Shown here piece by piece: positions 20,101 to 28,079 of a DNA stretch of 64,000 nucleotides (position 1 is the first letter of the stretch; every line of letters begins with the position of its first letter). This DNA is from Oxalobacteraceae bacterium (GTDB lineage: Bacteria > Pseudomonadota > Gammaproteobacteria > Burkholderiales > Burkholderiaceae_D), in NCBI GenBank assembly GCA_013284265.1, contig JABTBR010000040.1:1-64000 (forward strand), given 5' to 3'. The notes under the pieces are model-generated. The model searched no databases. It was not told the origin of the DNA and saw only the letters and a program-made list of their open reading frames with translations. The translations under genes and the position numbers were made by a program.

Positions 20101-21387
20101 GACCAGATCGCCGCGCTGTCGACCGCCCAGGTCGCGGCGCTGGGCACGGCCCAGCTGGCGGCCGCCTTCAGCAGCGACCAGGCCGCGGCGCTGACTTCGC
20201 TGCAGGCGGCCGCGCTGAATACGGCCCAGGTATTGGCCCTGTCGACCGGCGCGATCGCCGCGCTGGGCACCGACCAGGTTGGCGCGCTCAAGGTCGCCGC
20301 CCTGGGCGCGCTGCGCACGGCCCAGTTGCGCGCCTTCAATAGCGACCAGATCGCCGCGCTCACCACCGCCCAGTGCGCCGCGCTGTCGAGCGCCCAGATG
20401 CTGGCCGTCAGTACCGACCAGCTGGTCGCGTTTGAAACGGCCGACGTGCGCGCACTCAAGGTGTCCGTCATCGCCAACCTGAGCACGGCCCAGATCGCCA
20501 GCCTGGCGACGGCCCAGATCTATGCACTGAACAGCCTCCAGCTGAACGCGATCACGACCAGCCAGGCCGCCGCCATGAGCAGTGAGCAACTGGCGGCGCT
20601 GCCGTGGCTGGGCACGCCGATCGTGCTGGACCTCGACGGCGGCGGCATCGCCACGCTGGCGCGCGAAGCGGGCGTGCAATTTGACTTGCTGGCCGGCGGC
20701 GCCAGGATTTCCACCGGCTGGGTCGGCGGCGGCGACGGCTTGCTGGCGCTGGACCGCAATGGCGACGGCTTGATCAACGATGGTTCCGAACTGTTCGGTT
20801 CCGGCACCACCTTGGCCGGCGGTGCCAAGGCCGGCAATGGCTATCAGGCCATGGCTGAACTCGACAGCAATGGCGACGGCGCGCTCAGCGCTGCCGATAG
20901 CGCCTTCGGCGCGCTGCGCGTGTGGATCGATGGCAACGCCGACGGTATCAGCGCGGCCGGGGAATTGCGCACGCTGGCCCAGCTCGACATCACCCGCCTG
21001 GGCCTGGACGCACTGCGCGACGGCACTGTCGACCACGGCAATATCGTCGGCCTGCGCTCGACGTACGAGACTGGCGACGGCGCCAGCCATACGGCGGCCG
21101 ATGTGTGGTTCCGCATCGCGGACCAGGCCGCCCCGGCCGGCGCGCTGGCCCAGGCGATCGCCGCCTTCGGCAGCGCCGCGGCCGCGGTGCCGGCGGCGCC
21201 GGCGTCCGCGCTGGCGCCGCTGGCCGGCATGGCCGGCATGGCGGCCGCGATGGCCGGCGAGCTGGGACGTTTCGACGCCGACGGCAAGCTGCTGGCCGGT
21301 GCCGGCCAGGCCGGCGCGGATACGGCGCTGCGCCTGCAGGCGCTGCAGGCGGGCGCCACGCCGGGCTATCTGGCGCTGCCGAAGTAG
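14116..21387 (+). CDS. Giant octapeptide-repeat protein 2, probable type I secretion substrate
   Basis: A 2423-aa paralogue of the upstream giant protein. The start MSIITTM at 14116 is chosen because AAGGAG at 14103-14108 is 7 nt away; the ATG at 14110 is too close to that site. About 270 octads run from the N terminus to about residue 2160. The acidic octads here are IETADIAG, LETEDFAA and LELDDLAA types, again spaced 10, 7 and 10. The C-terminal domain has IVLDLDGGG, calcium loops DRNGDG, DSNGDG and DGNADG, and a tail ending YLALPK, parallel to protein 1. There is no signal peptide and there are no RTX repeats. A single Cys occurs late in the repeat region. It sits immediately upstream of the HlyB/HlyD genes, so it is the most likely cognate cargo. 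Function is not known. Confidence 0.85.
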   Translation: MSIITTMDTDQIAALELSSIASMSIADLVALNSAQVRAFSAEQIGAFGTAHIAALTLTQISTGLSSDQVTALSASQVGALSVLQVAALPTASIAALDAADIASLKVAAVAGMSVNQFKAFSIDQLVGLNSQQAAVLTETQVAALSTDKLAALETADLAALKSVVITAMSTAQIANLTLDQVAALGTRQIAAMTLSQAANGMGAAQVAALSSSQLGAFGTGQFGALGTAAIAAIEVADLAGLKAPQIAAIKLSQLAALTAEQLAALSSAQIAALTVASAAALSTDQIVALTVAQAGALSSAQVAAFGSNAIVALETDDVAALKTAAIAGLSAAQVKVLSAAQVAALSTAQAAALTALQAPSLSTDAIAALELADLAALKTAVIAAFSTAQIGALTSEQLASMGTRQIVALTVQQIASGLNSDQVMALSSVQLGALSTAQFAALSTAAIAAIETADMAGLKPAVLAAIRPSQLAALSSDQIAVLSSAQIAGLSAASMAALSTDQIVALTAAQAGALSTAQVAALGSNALLALETADFAALKTAAIAALSAAQAKVLSTDQIIALSTAQAAALTDAQAVALRTDAIAALETADLAALRSSAVALLGTAQLAALTTDQIGALATRQIAALTAAQIANGLNSDQVAALSSRQLGIFSTAQFSALSTAAVAAIETADIGALKSAAIAAIRLSQLAALTTDQIGALTTAQTAALSVASVAALSTDQLQALSSSQLGAFGTAQLNALGSNAILALTTDAFAAMKTAAIAALTVAQVKVLSTDQIVALSTAQAAALTTLQAPALRSDAIAALELDDLAALKTGVIALLGTAQVAALTSDQIGSMATRQIAALTAAQIANGLSTDQVLALTPSQLGALSTEQFAALRSDAIAAIETADIAGLKTNAIAALKPSQLAALSSDQIAAMSSLQIAALTAASITALSTDQVVALTAAQAGALGTAQAAALSTNAIVALETADFAALRTAAIAALTAAQLKVLTTDQIIALGTAQAGALTATQAAALRSDAIAALELDDFAALKTAVIATLGSAQVAALTTDHIAAMATRQIAALTVAQIANGLSTDQVLALSSSQLGALSTEQFAALRSDAVAAIETADIAGLKTNAIAALKPGQLAALSSDQIAAMSSAQIAALTAASITALSTAQVLALTTAQAGALGTAQAAALSTNAIVALETEDFAALRTAAIAALTAAQLKVLNSDQIIALGTAQAAALTTAQAAALRSDAIAALEQDDLAALKTAVIATLGTAQVAALNTDQIGNMATRQIAALTAAQIANGLSTDQVVALSSAQLGALGTEQFAALRTDAIAAIETADIGGLKTNAIAALKPSQLAALTSDQLAALTSAQIAALTTASIAALSTNQVLALTAAQAGALGTAQAAALSTNAIVALETEDFAALRTAAIAALTAAQIKVLNSDQIIALGTAQAGALTTAQGAALRTDAIAALELDDLAALKTHVIAALGTAQVAALSTDQIATMATRQIAALSTTQIAAGLSTDQVLALTSNQLGAFSTAQFAALRSDAIAAIETADIAGLKSNAIAALKLSQLAALTSDQIALLSSAQIGALSTASMAALSTNQIVALTAAQAGVLSTAQAAALSTNAIVALETEDFAALRTATIAALSTLQFKALSTDQIIALTTAQAAALTTAQLAVLGSAALAALETLDIAELKSAAIGALASQQLAALGTEQLAALRTGQIAALATASLAAGLTTDQVVALGAAQFNAFSTAQFNALATRAIAAIETADIAALKTSFIATLRTAQLAALGSDQLANLGTQQIAALSSASIAALSTDQVLALLAPQAAALNTAQVAALSSQAIVALGTEQLAALKTAAIAVLSSVQLKALGSDQIIALTSAQAAALGSSQLQVLSTANIASIETGDLMAVKTHAIAALSTAQLAALTTDQFASLTSAQVAALATASLAAGLSTDQVVALSSSQLAALGTAQAFALGTAAIAAIETADLAGLKNTVFAALRTAQVAALTTDQIAALSTAQVAALGTAQLAAAFSSDQAAALTSLQAAALNTAQVLALSTGAIAALGTDQVGALKVAALGALRTAQLRAFNSDQIAALTTAQCAALSSAQMLAVSTDQLVAFETADVRALKVSVIANLSTAQIASLATAQIYALNSLQLNAITTSQAAAMSSEQLAALPWLGTPIVLDLDGGGIATLAREAGVQFDLLAGGARISTGWVGGGDGLLALDRNGDGLINDGSELFGSGTTLAGGAKAGNGYQAMAELDSNGDGALSAADSAFGALRVWIDGNADGISAAGELRTLAQLDITRLGLDALRDGTVDHGNIVGLRSTYETGDGASHTAADVWFRIADQAAPAGALAQAIAAFGSAAAAVPAAPASALAPLAGMAGMAAAMAGELGRFDADGKLLAGAGQAGADTALRLQALQAGATPGYLALPK
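14305..20170 (+). repeat. 651-nt coding super-repeat array of giant gene 2
   Basis: The codon after the extra Gly (ANG/AAG-L) falls at 14716, 15367, 16018, 16669, 17320, 17971, 18622, 19273 and 19924, an exact 651-nt spacing. One shorter unit of 411 nt (17 octads plus one residue) precedes it, from 14305. The period equals that of giant gene 1, although the sequences are clearly diverged. Confidence 0.95.
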
Positions 21388-21410
21388 GGCCAGCGCCGGC
21401 GCGGCACAGG

Positions 21411-21442
21411 CGGCAGGACCGGTGGTCCTGCCGTTTTTTTTT
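21411..21442 (+). terminator. Terminator after giant gene 2
   Basis: A near-perfect hairpin CGGCAGGACC-GGT-GGTCCTGCCG is followed by nine T. It separates the giant gene from the transporter genes, which therefore probably rely on readthrough or on a promoter in 21443-21638. Confidence 0.85.
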
Positions 21443-21638
21443 CATGCGCCGAACAGGGCGGGGAAAGCCCCGCTGTTTATGTGCACACAAGCACTATAAA
21501 AAGCGCCGGGACGCGCGGGGCTGGGTTAGAATCCACAGGCCGGTCTTACAGTGCGCTGATGCAAGTTTTTCTTTACCTCAACCATAACCAGGTGAACATT
21601 GATGCCGTCATGTGCGCCCCTGCATTTGTCACTATACG

Positions 21639-23789
21639 ATGCACGATAAATTCCCCCATACCGCCATCCAGTGCCTGACTGCGATCGCCCAGCATCACGG
21701 CCTGCAAATCAATCCGGAACGCCTGATCGACGACTACGCGCTGGGCGCCGAGGAACCGGGCAATGGGGTGCTGTTGCGGATCGCCTCGGACATCGGCCTG
21801 AAGGCCAAGGTGGACCAGCTCGACTGGACCCGGCTGCAGGCCCAGGGCGGCGTCTTCCCCCTGATGGCACGCCTGATCGACGGCAATATGGTGATCGTGG
21901 TGGGCGTGCGTCCCGGCACCGACGGCGCCGCCGACCAGGTGGCCCTGCTCAATCCGGCCGCCGCCAATGCCACCGTGGCCATGGTCGAGCGCGGCGAGTT
22001 CGAACGGCGCTGGGACGGCATGGTGCTGTTCGTCAAACGCCAGCACAAGTTCAGCGACCCCAACCAGCCTTTCGGACTGCGCTGGTTCATCCCCGAAATT
22101 CTCAAGCAGAAGGCCGCCTTCCGCGACATCTTCATCGCCGCCGTGGCCATGCATCTGCTGGCCCTGACCTCGCCTATCTTCTTCCAGCTGGTGATCGACA
22201 AGGTGCTGACGCACCAGAGCATTACCACCCTGTGGGTGCTGGCCGTGGGCATCGTGCTGGCGCTGCTGTTCGATGCGACCTTCGGCTTCCTGCGCCAGAC
22301 CCTGACGCTGGCCGCCAGTAACAAGATCGACATGCGCCTGACCCGGCGCACCTTTGGCCACCTGCTGTCGCTGCCGATCGACTATTTCGAGACCACCACC
22401 GCCGGCGTGATCACGCGCCACATGCAGCAGCTCGAAAAGATCCGCAACTTCCTGACCGGACGCCTGTTCATGACGGGGCTGGACCTGATCGCGCTGTTCG
22501 TCTTCCTGCCCATCCTGTTCGCCTATTCCTTCAAGCTCGCCTGCATCGTGCTGCTGTTCGCGGCCATGATCGCCGCCGTGGTGATGGCCATGGTGCCGAC
22601 CTTCCAGCGCCGCCTCAACGCCCTGTACGCGGCCGAGGGCCAGCGCCAGGCCATGCTGGTTGAAACCATCCACGGCATGCGCACGGTCAAGGCGCTGGCG
22701 ATCGAACCGAGCCAGCGCCGCATCTGGGACCAGCGCTCGGCCGAGGCTATCACCATGCACTTCCGGGTCGGCCAGATCTCCATCACCGGCAACGCGATCA
22801 CCGATTTCCTCGGCAAGCTGCTGCCGGTGGCCCTGATCGTCATCGGCGCCCAGGACGTGTTCGACCAGACCCTGTCGGTGGGCGCGCTGATCGCCTTCCA
22901 GATGCTGTCGCAGCGCGTCACCCAGCCGCTCATTTCCATCGTCGGCCTGGTCAATGAATACCAGGAGACCGCGCTGTCGGTGCGCATGCTGGGCGAGGTG
23001 ATGAACCGCGCGCCGGAAGGGCGCGCCGGCGCCGGCGGCCTGCGTCCCATCCTGAACGGCGAGATCCGCTTCGAGGACGTCACCTTCCGCTATCCGGGCG
23101 CTCAGGCGATGGCGCTCGACAAGGCCAGCTTCACCATCCAGCCCGGCACCGTGGTCGGCATCGTCGGCCGCAGCGGCTCGGGCAAGACCACCCTGACCAA
23201 ATTGATCCAGGGCCTGTACGCGGTCCAGGAAGGCATCGTGCGCTTCGACGGCATCGATGCGCGCGAGATCGAGCTGTCGCATTTGCGCCGCCAGATCGGC
23301 GTGGTCCTGCAGGAGAACTTCCTGTTCCGCGGCACCGTGCGCGAGAACCTGTCGGTGACCAAGCCGGACGCCTCCTTCGAGGAGATCGTCGAAGCGGCCG
23401 CCGCGGCCGGCGCCGACGAATTCATCGAGCGCCTGCCGATGGGCTACGACACCCTGCTCGAAGAGAACGCGGCCAATCTGTCGGGCGGCCAGAAGCAGCG
23501 CCTGTCGATCGCCCGTACCCTGGTGGCCAAGCCGCGCATCCTGATCCTCGACGAAGCGGCCAGCGCGCTCGATCCGGAAAGCGAAGCGATCTTCATCAAG
23601 AATCTGTCGCGCATCGCGGTGGGCCGCACCGTGGTGATGATTTCGCACCGCCTGTCCACCCTGGTCAACGCCAACACCATCCTGGTGATGCAGCAGGGCC
23701 GCCTGATGGACAGCGGCCGCCATGCCGAATTGCTTACTCGTAGCGAGACTTATCAGCACCTATGGAACCAGCAAACAAGCCACCTGTAA
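21639..23789 (+). CDS. Type I secretion ABC transporter, HlyB/LapB type
   Basis: A 716-aa inner-membrane exporter that would energise export of unfolded cargo through a HlyD/TolC channel. The N-terminal ~130 residues resemble a C39-peptidase-like domain but lack the catalytic Cys, as in HlyB (chaperone-like, non-cleaving). A six-helix ABC transmembrane domain spans about residues 160-430. The ATPase domain has Walker A GRSGSGKTT near 508, signature LSGGQKQRLS near 614, Walker B ILILDEA near 635 and the switch His in ISHRLST near 669. The start at 21639 gives the normal HlyB N-terminal length; an in-frame GTG at 21612 is possible, and neither has a strong Shine-Dalgarno site. Its cargo is most likely the giant proteins encoded upstream. 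Confidence 0.92.
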   Translation: MHDKFPHTAIQCLTAIAQHHGLQINPERLIDDYALGAEEPGNGVLLRIASDIGLKAKVDQLDWTRLQAQGGVFPLMARLIDGNMVIVVGVRPGTDGAADQVALLNPAAANATVAMVERGEFERRWDGMVLFVKRQHKFSDPNQPFGLRWFIPEILKQKAAFRDIFIAAVAMHLLALTSPIFFQLVIDKVLTHQSITTLWVLAVGIVLALLFDATFGFLRQTLTLAASNKIDMRLTRRTFGHLLSLPIDYFETTTAGVITRHMQQLEKIRNFLTGRLFMTGLDLIALFVFLPILFAYSFKLACIVLLFAAMIAAVVMAMVPTFQRRLNALYAAEGQRQAMLVETIHGMRTVKALAIEPSQRRIWDQRSAEAITMHFRVGQISITGNAITDFLGKLLPVALIVIGAQDVFDQTLSVGALIAFQMLSQRVTQPLISIVGLVNEYQETALSVRMLGEVMNRAPEGRAGAGGLRPILNGEIRFEDVTFRYPGAQAMALDKASFTIQPGTVVGIVGRSGSGKTTLTKLIQGLYAVQEGIVRFDGIDAREIELSHLRRQIGVVLQENFLFRGTVRENLSVTKPDASFEEIVEAAAAAGADEFIERLPMGYDTLLEENAANLSGGQKQRLSIARTLVAKPRILILDEAASALDPESEAIFIKNLSRIAVGRTVVMISHRLSTLVNANTILVMQQGRLMDSGRHAELLTRSETYQHLWNQQTSHL

Positions 23790-25123
23790 ATCGCCGCCGC
23801 GGCGCGGACCAGACCGAGGTCGACTTCCTGCCGGACGCCGACGCGATCGAACGCAGCCCGCTGCCGGGCTTCGTGCGCATCACCCTGCACGTGCTGGCCG
23901 GCGCGCTGCTGACCTTCATCCTGTGGGCCAGCTTCTCGCAGGTCGAGAAGATCGTGCTGGCCAGGGGCAAGCTGGTCAGCACCCAGGGCAATATCGTGGT
24001 GCAGCCGCTGGAAACCTCGATCGTCCAGCGCATCGATGTGCAGGTCGGCCAGATCGTCCGTAAAGGCCAGATCCTGGCCACGCTGGATCCGACCTTTACC
24101 CAGGCCGACGAGGCGCAGTTGCGCACCCGCCTGCGCAGCCTCGATACCCAGACCGAAGGCTTGCGCGCCGAACTGTCCGGCAAGCCGGGCAGGGGCCCGG
24201 CCGGCGCCGGCGCCGACGCGCTGCTGCAGGCGCAGCTGTCGAGCGAACGCCAGGGCAATTTCGAAGCCCAGAAAACCAAGATGGACCAGAATATCGCGCG
24301 CCTGCAGGCCGGGCTGGAAACCAATAAGCGCGACCAGGTGATCCTGGCCCAGCGCGTCAAGTCGCTGCGTGAAGTCGAGGCGATGCAGGAGCAGCTGATG
24401 GCCGAGCAGTTCGGCGCCAAGATGCACCTGCTCGAAGCGCGCGACCGCCGTCTGGAAGTGGAACGCGAGATGATCTTGCAGGGCAACCGCGCCCAGGAAA
24501 TGGCGCGCGAGCTGGCCTCGGCCCAGGCCGAGCGCTCCGCCTTCGACAAGGGCTGGCGCCAGAAGATGATGGAAGACCTGCTGGCCGCCACGCGCGACCG
24601 CGACGGCGTCAACGAGCAGCTGGCCAAGGCCGACAAGCGTCACCAGCTGGTGCAGCTGACGGCGCCGGTGGACGCGATCGTGCTGGAGATGGGCAAGCTG
24701 TCGCAAGGTTCGGTGGTGCGCGAAGCCGAACCGATGATGACCCTGGTGCCGCTCAATTCCCCGCTGGAGGCCGAGGTGCAGGTCGACTCGCTCGACATCG
24801 GCTACATCAAGAGCGGCGACGTATCGCATATCAAGGTCGACGCCTTCCCCTTCCAGCAGCACGGCGCCCTCGACGGCTCGGTGCGCACCATCAGCTCCGA
24901 TTCCTTCAAGCGCGACACCGCCAACCAGGGCCAGGGACTGGACGCCTTCTACGTGAGCCGGGTCAGCCTGGGCAAGACCGGTTTGAAAAAAATGAAGCCG
25001 GACGCGCGCCTGCTGCCGGGCATGACCGTCACGGCCGAGGTGGTGGTCGGCAAGCGCTCGGTGATGTCCTATCTGCTGTGGCCACTGACCAAGGCGATGG
25101 ACGAATCGATCCGCGAACCATAA
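23762..25123 (+). CDS. Type I secretion membrane fusion protein, HlyD family
   Basis: A 453-aa periplasmic adaptor linking the ABC transporter to an outer-membrane TolC-type channel. It has a short cytoplasmic N terminus, one transmembrane helix at about residues 38-60 and a lipoyl-like half motif (VQPLETSIVQRIDV). A long coiled-coil hairpin follows at about 110-290, then the second lipoyl half and a beta-barrel domain. It overlaps the ABC gene by 28 nt, so translation is coupled. Length and order are typical of HlyD/LapC. No TolC homologue occurs in the window, so the outer-membrane partner must be encoded elsewhere. Confidence 0.92.
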   Translation: MEPANKPPVNRRRGADQTEVDFLPDADAIERSPLPGFVRITLHVLAGALLTFILWASFSQVEKIVLARGKLVSTQGNIVVQPLETSIVQRIDVQVGQIVRKGQILATLDPTFTQADEAQLRTRLRSLDTQTEGLRAELSGKPGRGPAGAGADALLQAQLSSERQGNFEAQKTKMDQNIARLQAGLETNKRDQVILAQRVKSLREVEAMQEQLMAEQFGAKMHLLEARDRRLEVEREMILQGNRAQEMARELASAQAERSAFDKGWRQKMMEDLLAATRDRDGVNEQLAKADKRHQLVQLTAPVDAIVLEMGKLSQGSVVREAEPMMTLVPLNSPLEAEVQVDSLDIGYIKSGDVSHIKVDAFPFQQHGALDGSVRTISSDSFKRDTANQGQGLDAFYVSRVSLGKTGLKKMKPDARLLPGMTVTAEVVVGKRSVMSYLLWPLTKAMDESIREP

Positions 25124-25160
25124 TTCTGAATCAACGCAGCACAACTATACGGAGACAGGG

Positions 25161-25706
25161 ATGACAAAGACACTGGACATGGGCTGCGGCGCGCTGCCGC
25201 GCAATCCCTTCAATGCGGACGAGATGTACGGCGTGGACGTGGCCGACGGCCTGGGGCCGAATGTGCGCAAGGCCGACCTGGCGATCGAGCCGATTCCTTA
25301 TGACAGCGACAGCTTCGAGTTCGTCACCGCCTTCGACTTCATCGAGCACATTCCGCGCGTGGTGTACGCCCCGCACCGGCGCAATTCCTTCGTCGAGTTC
25401 ATGAACGAGGTGTGGCGCGTGCTGAAGATGGGCGGCTACTTCCTTTCGTCCACCCCGGCCTATCCGCACCCGGAAGCCTTCATGGACCCGACCCACGTGA
25501 ACATCATTACCGACAAGACCTTCCTGGCCTATTTCGACAATGTGAACCGCTGGGCCGCGATGTATGGTTTCACCGGCTCCTTCGCCATCCTGCAGCACGA
25601 GATGCGCGGCTCGCACCTGTTCGTCATCATGCAGAAGGTACCGGTGCCGCCGCCGAAGGAAGCCGCGCCTGCGGTCGCCGCCGACCCGGTCGCCCCCGCC
25701 GCGTAA
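25161..25706 (+). CDS. Class I SAM-dependent methyltransferase
   Basis: A 181-aa protein with the SAM-binding glycine motif LDMGCG directly at the N terminus, an acidic strand-2 end (VDVAD) and a Methyltransf_11-like FDFIEHIPR segment. A strand-5 region VLKMGGYF follows. It starts 37 nt after the HlyD gene behind a GGAGACAGGG sequence, so it is likely the last gene of the T1SS operon. The C-terminal tail is a low-complexity Pro/Ala/Val stretch. The substrate is unknown; a cargo residue or a glycan is possible, and that is inference. A second copy of its last codons occurs at 28386-28453. Confidence 0.75.
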   Translation: MTKTLDMGCGALPRNPFNADEMYGVDVADGLGPNVRKADLAIEPIPYDSDSFEFVTAFDFIEHIPRVVYAPHRRNSFVEFMNEVWRVLKMGGYFLSSTPAYPHPEAFMDPTHVNIITDKTFLAYFDNVNRWAAMYGFTGSFAILQHEMRGSHLFVIMQKVPVPPPKEAAPAVAADPVAPAA

Positions 25707-25766
25707 GCACTGCCAGCCCTTGGTTTAGTGAATCTGCCGTCCTGCCTGCTGGTTGATCCATTTTTT

Positions 25767-25832
25767 AACCCTACGACGTAAATCCGGGGTACGACCCTGC
25801 GGGTCGTACCCTGGCATTTTGCGGTGGGTTTT
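25767..25832. repeat. Short variant of the dispersed AACCC...GGGTTT palindrome
   Basis: It begins AACCCTACG and ends GCGGTGGGTTTT, with a perfect inner hairpin GGGTACGACCC-TGC-GGGTCGTACCC at 25787-25811. The outer ends match the longer copies at 32482, 47723 and 63384. It lies just after the T1SS operon and could act as its terminator. Confidence 0.7.
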
Positions 25833-25900
25833 AAAGCAACAAAGCTCCCGCAGTTGGGGGCCGTTCCCACCGACGCACCGACGGGGTCAGGTCCCTCCGG

Positions 25901-25987
25901 CCCTCAACTGCGCCGTGCGCGGCGCATAGTGGTATCGCGTTCCGACGCTGGCGTCCTGGTTCAGCAGTCCGGCGCGCTCCAGCTACT
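25901..25987 (-). pseudogene. Duplicated fragment of the winged-helix regulator gene
   Basis: About 87 nt here match 29163-29249 inside the intact regulator gene, with only a handful of differences. An example is the shared word GCGTCCTGGTTCAGCAGTCC. The fragment has no start or stop of its own and is broken on both sides. With the methyltransferase-tail fragment at 28386 it shows that the T6SS cassette sits between remnants of a rearranged or duplicated ancestral segment. Confidence 0.85.
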
Positions 25988-26672
25988 CCATACATTCTGC
26001 GCTAAGTTCTTTGACGTCCTCGCCCATCGGCGCGTTGGGCTTGCTGCTTGGCGCGCTGCTGCCAACGGCGGTCGCGGCGGTGCTGTTCATGGTGTAGCTT
26101 TTTCCTGAAACAGCTAAGTGGCTGCCGCCGCTGCGGCCGGTATCGTTCAGAATGGCGTATTCGCTTAAGACCGACAAGGCCCTGCTGGCGCACTTCGAAA
26201 ACGCCGCGATGGAAGTGTTCGCTGGGCAGAAGTTCAAGAATTTCCTGCAAGAGTATATGGCGAGGAAGTGGCTTCCGATCATGCTCGTTTCCAAGGCAGT
26301 GCTATTGACACCTTGATCGTAGTTGCTCAAAATGGGTTCACGACTCACCCCTTGACCGTCCAGTTTAGCTGTGATGCTCTTGGGGCGACAGGCCGCCGAA
26401 AGGCGGCTTTGTCATTTCTAGAGGTGAAATTGAGAGCGATCATGTATGTGGACGGCTTCAGTCCTCTCACCAGCTTTCGCCCGTATTCGGCAGCAGGTCC
26501 TCAAGTTCGATTCGGCCTCGTCGTGCCTATCTCGGGAGTTGTTCATCGTCATGTGCTCGCACTTGGAAACCGTTATTTGCTGCGTCGCGTTTGATGCGCC
26601 CCAATTTCTCCTGAGTGAGGCTGAGCAACAATGCTTTTTGGCATTCCCTCAACCCAAATTGTTGGAGGCATC
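25988..26672 (+). other. Gene-poor, lower-GC stretch before hcp
   Basis: There is no intact recognisable gene. Codon use and GC differ from the flanking genes. A short open frame (see 26152-26316) and a second frame following it look like remnants. The last part must contain the hcp promoter. An interrupted repeat CAACAAT...ATTGTTG lies just ahead of the hcp Shine-Dalgarno sequence. I see no transposase or complete insertion sequence. Confidence 0.5.
26152..26316 (+). pseudogene. Short unrecognised frame, possible gene remnant
   Basis: A 54-codon frame starting MAYSLKTDKALLAHFENA and ending LVSKAVLLTP, charged and protein-like over its first 45 residues. The open frame extends upstream without a start codon to a stop near 26097. 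A different frame continues plausibly after 26268, so it may be a frameshifted remnant. I do not recognise a family, and it could be spurious. Confidence 0.25.
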
Positions 26673-27164
26673 ATGGCAATCGACGTTTATCTGCATATCG
26701 ACGGCATCAAGGGCGAGTCGGCAGACGCCGCGCACCAAGGCTGGATTGAGATCACCTCGGCGCATTGGGGGGTGACGCAGCCCAAAAGCGCCACGGCATC
26801 GACTGCGGGTGGCCACACCGCAGAAAGATGCGAACACCGCACACTCTCAATTACTAAACTCGCGGACCTGGCCTCTCCGCTCCTGATGCAAACCTGTTCA
26901 ATGGGCCGCACAATTCCTAGGGCCAAACTCGAGTTTATGCGGGCCGATGGAGAAGGCATTCCCGTCAGATATTATGAGGTCGAGCTTGAGAATGTTCTGA
27001 TCGGCAATATGGATCAGTTGGTTGACGAGGGTAGCGTGCTGAATGATTCCATTGGCCTGAAATTCGGGAAAGTGAAATGGAAATATACCCAGCAAAAAAT
27101 CGGCGGCGGCGCAGGCGGCAACACGGCCGGCGGTTGGGATTTATCGACCAACAGAATAGCCTGA
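26673..27164 (+). CDS. hcp: Hcp-family type VI secretion tube protein
   Basis: A 163-aa Hcp1-like protein that forms hexameric rings of the T6SS tube and can carry effectors. The start MAIDVYLHIDG at 26673 has GGAGG 4 nt upstream. Family features are the N-terminal AIDVYLHIDGIKGES strand, the central SITKLADLASPLL segment and the C-terminal KVKWKY strand. A Gly-rich extension (GGGAGGN) follows the core. No other T6SS structural genes are present, so this is an orphan hcp. The next two genes look like a toxin and immunity pair, which fits an hcp-linked effector module. Confidence 0.9.
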   Translation: MAIDVYLHIDGIKGESADAAHQGWIEITSAHWGVTQPKSATASTAGGHTAERCEHRTLSITKLADLASPLLMQTCSMGRTIPRAKLEFMRADGEGIPVRYYEVELENVLIGNMDQLVDEGSVLNDSIGLKFGKVKWKYTQQKIGGGAGGNTAGGWDLSTNRIA

Positions 27165-27174
27165 GGGGCCTGCC

Positions 27175-27687
27175 ATGTTGGAAGTCCAACCGAAGGATTC
27201 ACGCGGCTACTTCATGCTGCCTCAAGCGCCCGAAGATGCGGGCTACTACGTGTACGGCAATGTGGGCGGACGGCCGAATACGGGCCGCTTGGCGCAGTAC
27301 GCCCACCCCAGGCTGCTGGCCCTGATCTTCTACATTGAGCGGGAGTGGCAAGCCATCGATGATCGGAAATTTGGCATCGGGAATATCAGCATCGCCGGCG
27401 GGGCAGAATACGACGGCCACGCGACTCATCAAAATGGAGTCGAGATGGATATTCGGCCTGTGCGTAAAGACACTTTGGTGGGGCCGGCCGCACGATTGAC
27501 GCGTTTCGATGCAGCCTATGATCGTGAGGCTACTACCAATCTGATTCGTCTATTTGCGGAGCAACCGATGGTCAGGATCATCTATTTCAACGATGACCAT
27601 GTGCAGCGGGCAATCGGCGGCGCTCGTGTGAGGTCGGCAGCGCGGCACGACGATCATTTTCACGTCGAGATTTGGAGATCTCCATGA
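27175..27687 (+). CDS. Putative T6SS effector, murein endopeptidase-like
   Basis: A 170-aa protein with features of penicillin-insensitive murein endopeptidases (M15/M74-like LAS metallopeptidases). A GGAEYDGHATHQNGVEMDIRP segment carries the H-x(6)-D zinc motif, and RHDDHFHVEIW at the C terminus supplies the HxH-type ligand. Such enzymes cleave peptidoglycan cross-links. It lacks a signal peptide, lies 10 nt after hcp and is followed by an overlapping secreted small protein, as expected for a toxin delivered into the periplasm of rivals. The zinc ligands seem intact. Confidence 0.82.
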   Translation: MLEVQPKDSRGYFMLPQAPEDAGYYVYGNVGGRPNTGRLAQYAHPRLLALIFYIEREWQAIDDRKFGIGNISIAGGAEYDGHATHQNGVEMDIRPVRKDTLVGPAARLTRFDAAYDREATTNLIRLFAEQPMVRIIYFNDDHVQRAIGGARVRSAARHDDHFHVEIWRSP

Positions 27688-28064
27688 ATGCGAACATCGT
27701 ATGCATGCTTGGCGCGGTCGCATTTATCGCGCTGGCCAACGCCGCCGAGAAGAAAGAGGAGTCGGCGGAGCCCAGGACCTTGAGCGGCACTTACCAAGTC
27801 TACGGCGGCAGTTTGGCGGAGATGCTTCCACCAACTCCAAATGACCGGAACGTGTCGTTCAGGTTTAAGGGGCAAACTGCGAAGGATTTATTCAACTCTA
27901 TCGGGCCAGACGTAAAGAAGGAAAATGCTTGCAGCGGCGATCCGGATTATCGAGAAAGGAGCAGGGGCCATCTCCATTGCGCTTTTACGAAGAACAATGG
28001 CTACTCCTGTTATCTTGGTCTCGATCTGCGGACAGGCAAGAGCGACGTCGGTTCGATCTGTTAA
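27684..28064 (+). CDS. Putative periplasmic immunity protein
   Basis: A 126-aa protein with an N-terminal signal peptide (hydrophobic core after MNANIV, cleavage after ANA near residue 20) and four Cys in the mature part that could form disulfides. Its ATG overlaps the effector stop codon as ATGA, and GGAG lies just upstream, so the two are translationally coupled. Position and predicted export fit an inhibitor protecting the producer from its own endopeptidase. I do not recognise a named family; the role is inferred from context. Confidence 0.65.
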   Translation: MNANIVCMLGAVAFIALANAAEKKEESAEPRTLSGTYQVYGGSLAEMLPPTPNDRNVSFRFKGQTAKDLFNSIGPDVKKENACSGDPDYRERSRGHLHCAFTKNNGYSCYLGLDLRTGKSDVGSIC

Positions 28065-28079
28065 CTCGGAATTGGAATA

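Noticed and set aside
2673..21387. Classical RTX toxin or adhesin assignment
   Set aside because: No GGxGxDxUx nonapeptides are present; only EF-hand-like loops in the C-terminal domain.
25988..26672. Insertion sequence or transposase gene before hcp
   Set aside because: No transposase motifs, terminal inverted repeats or target duplication were found on either strand.
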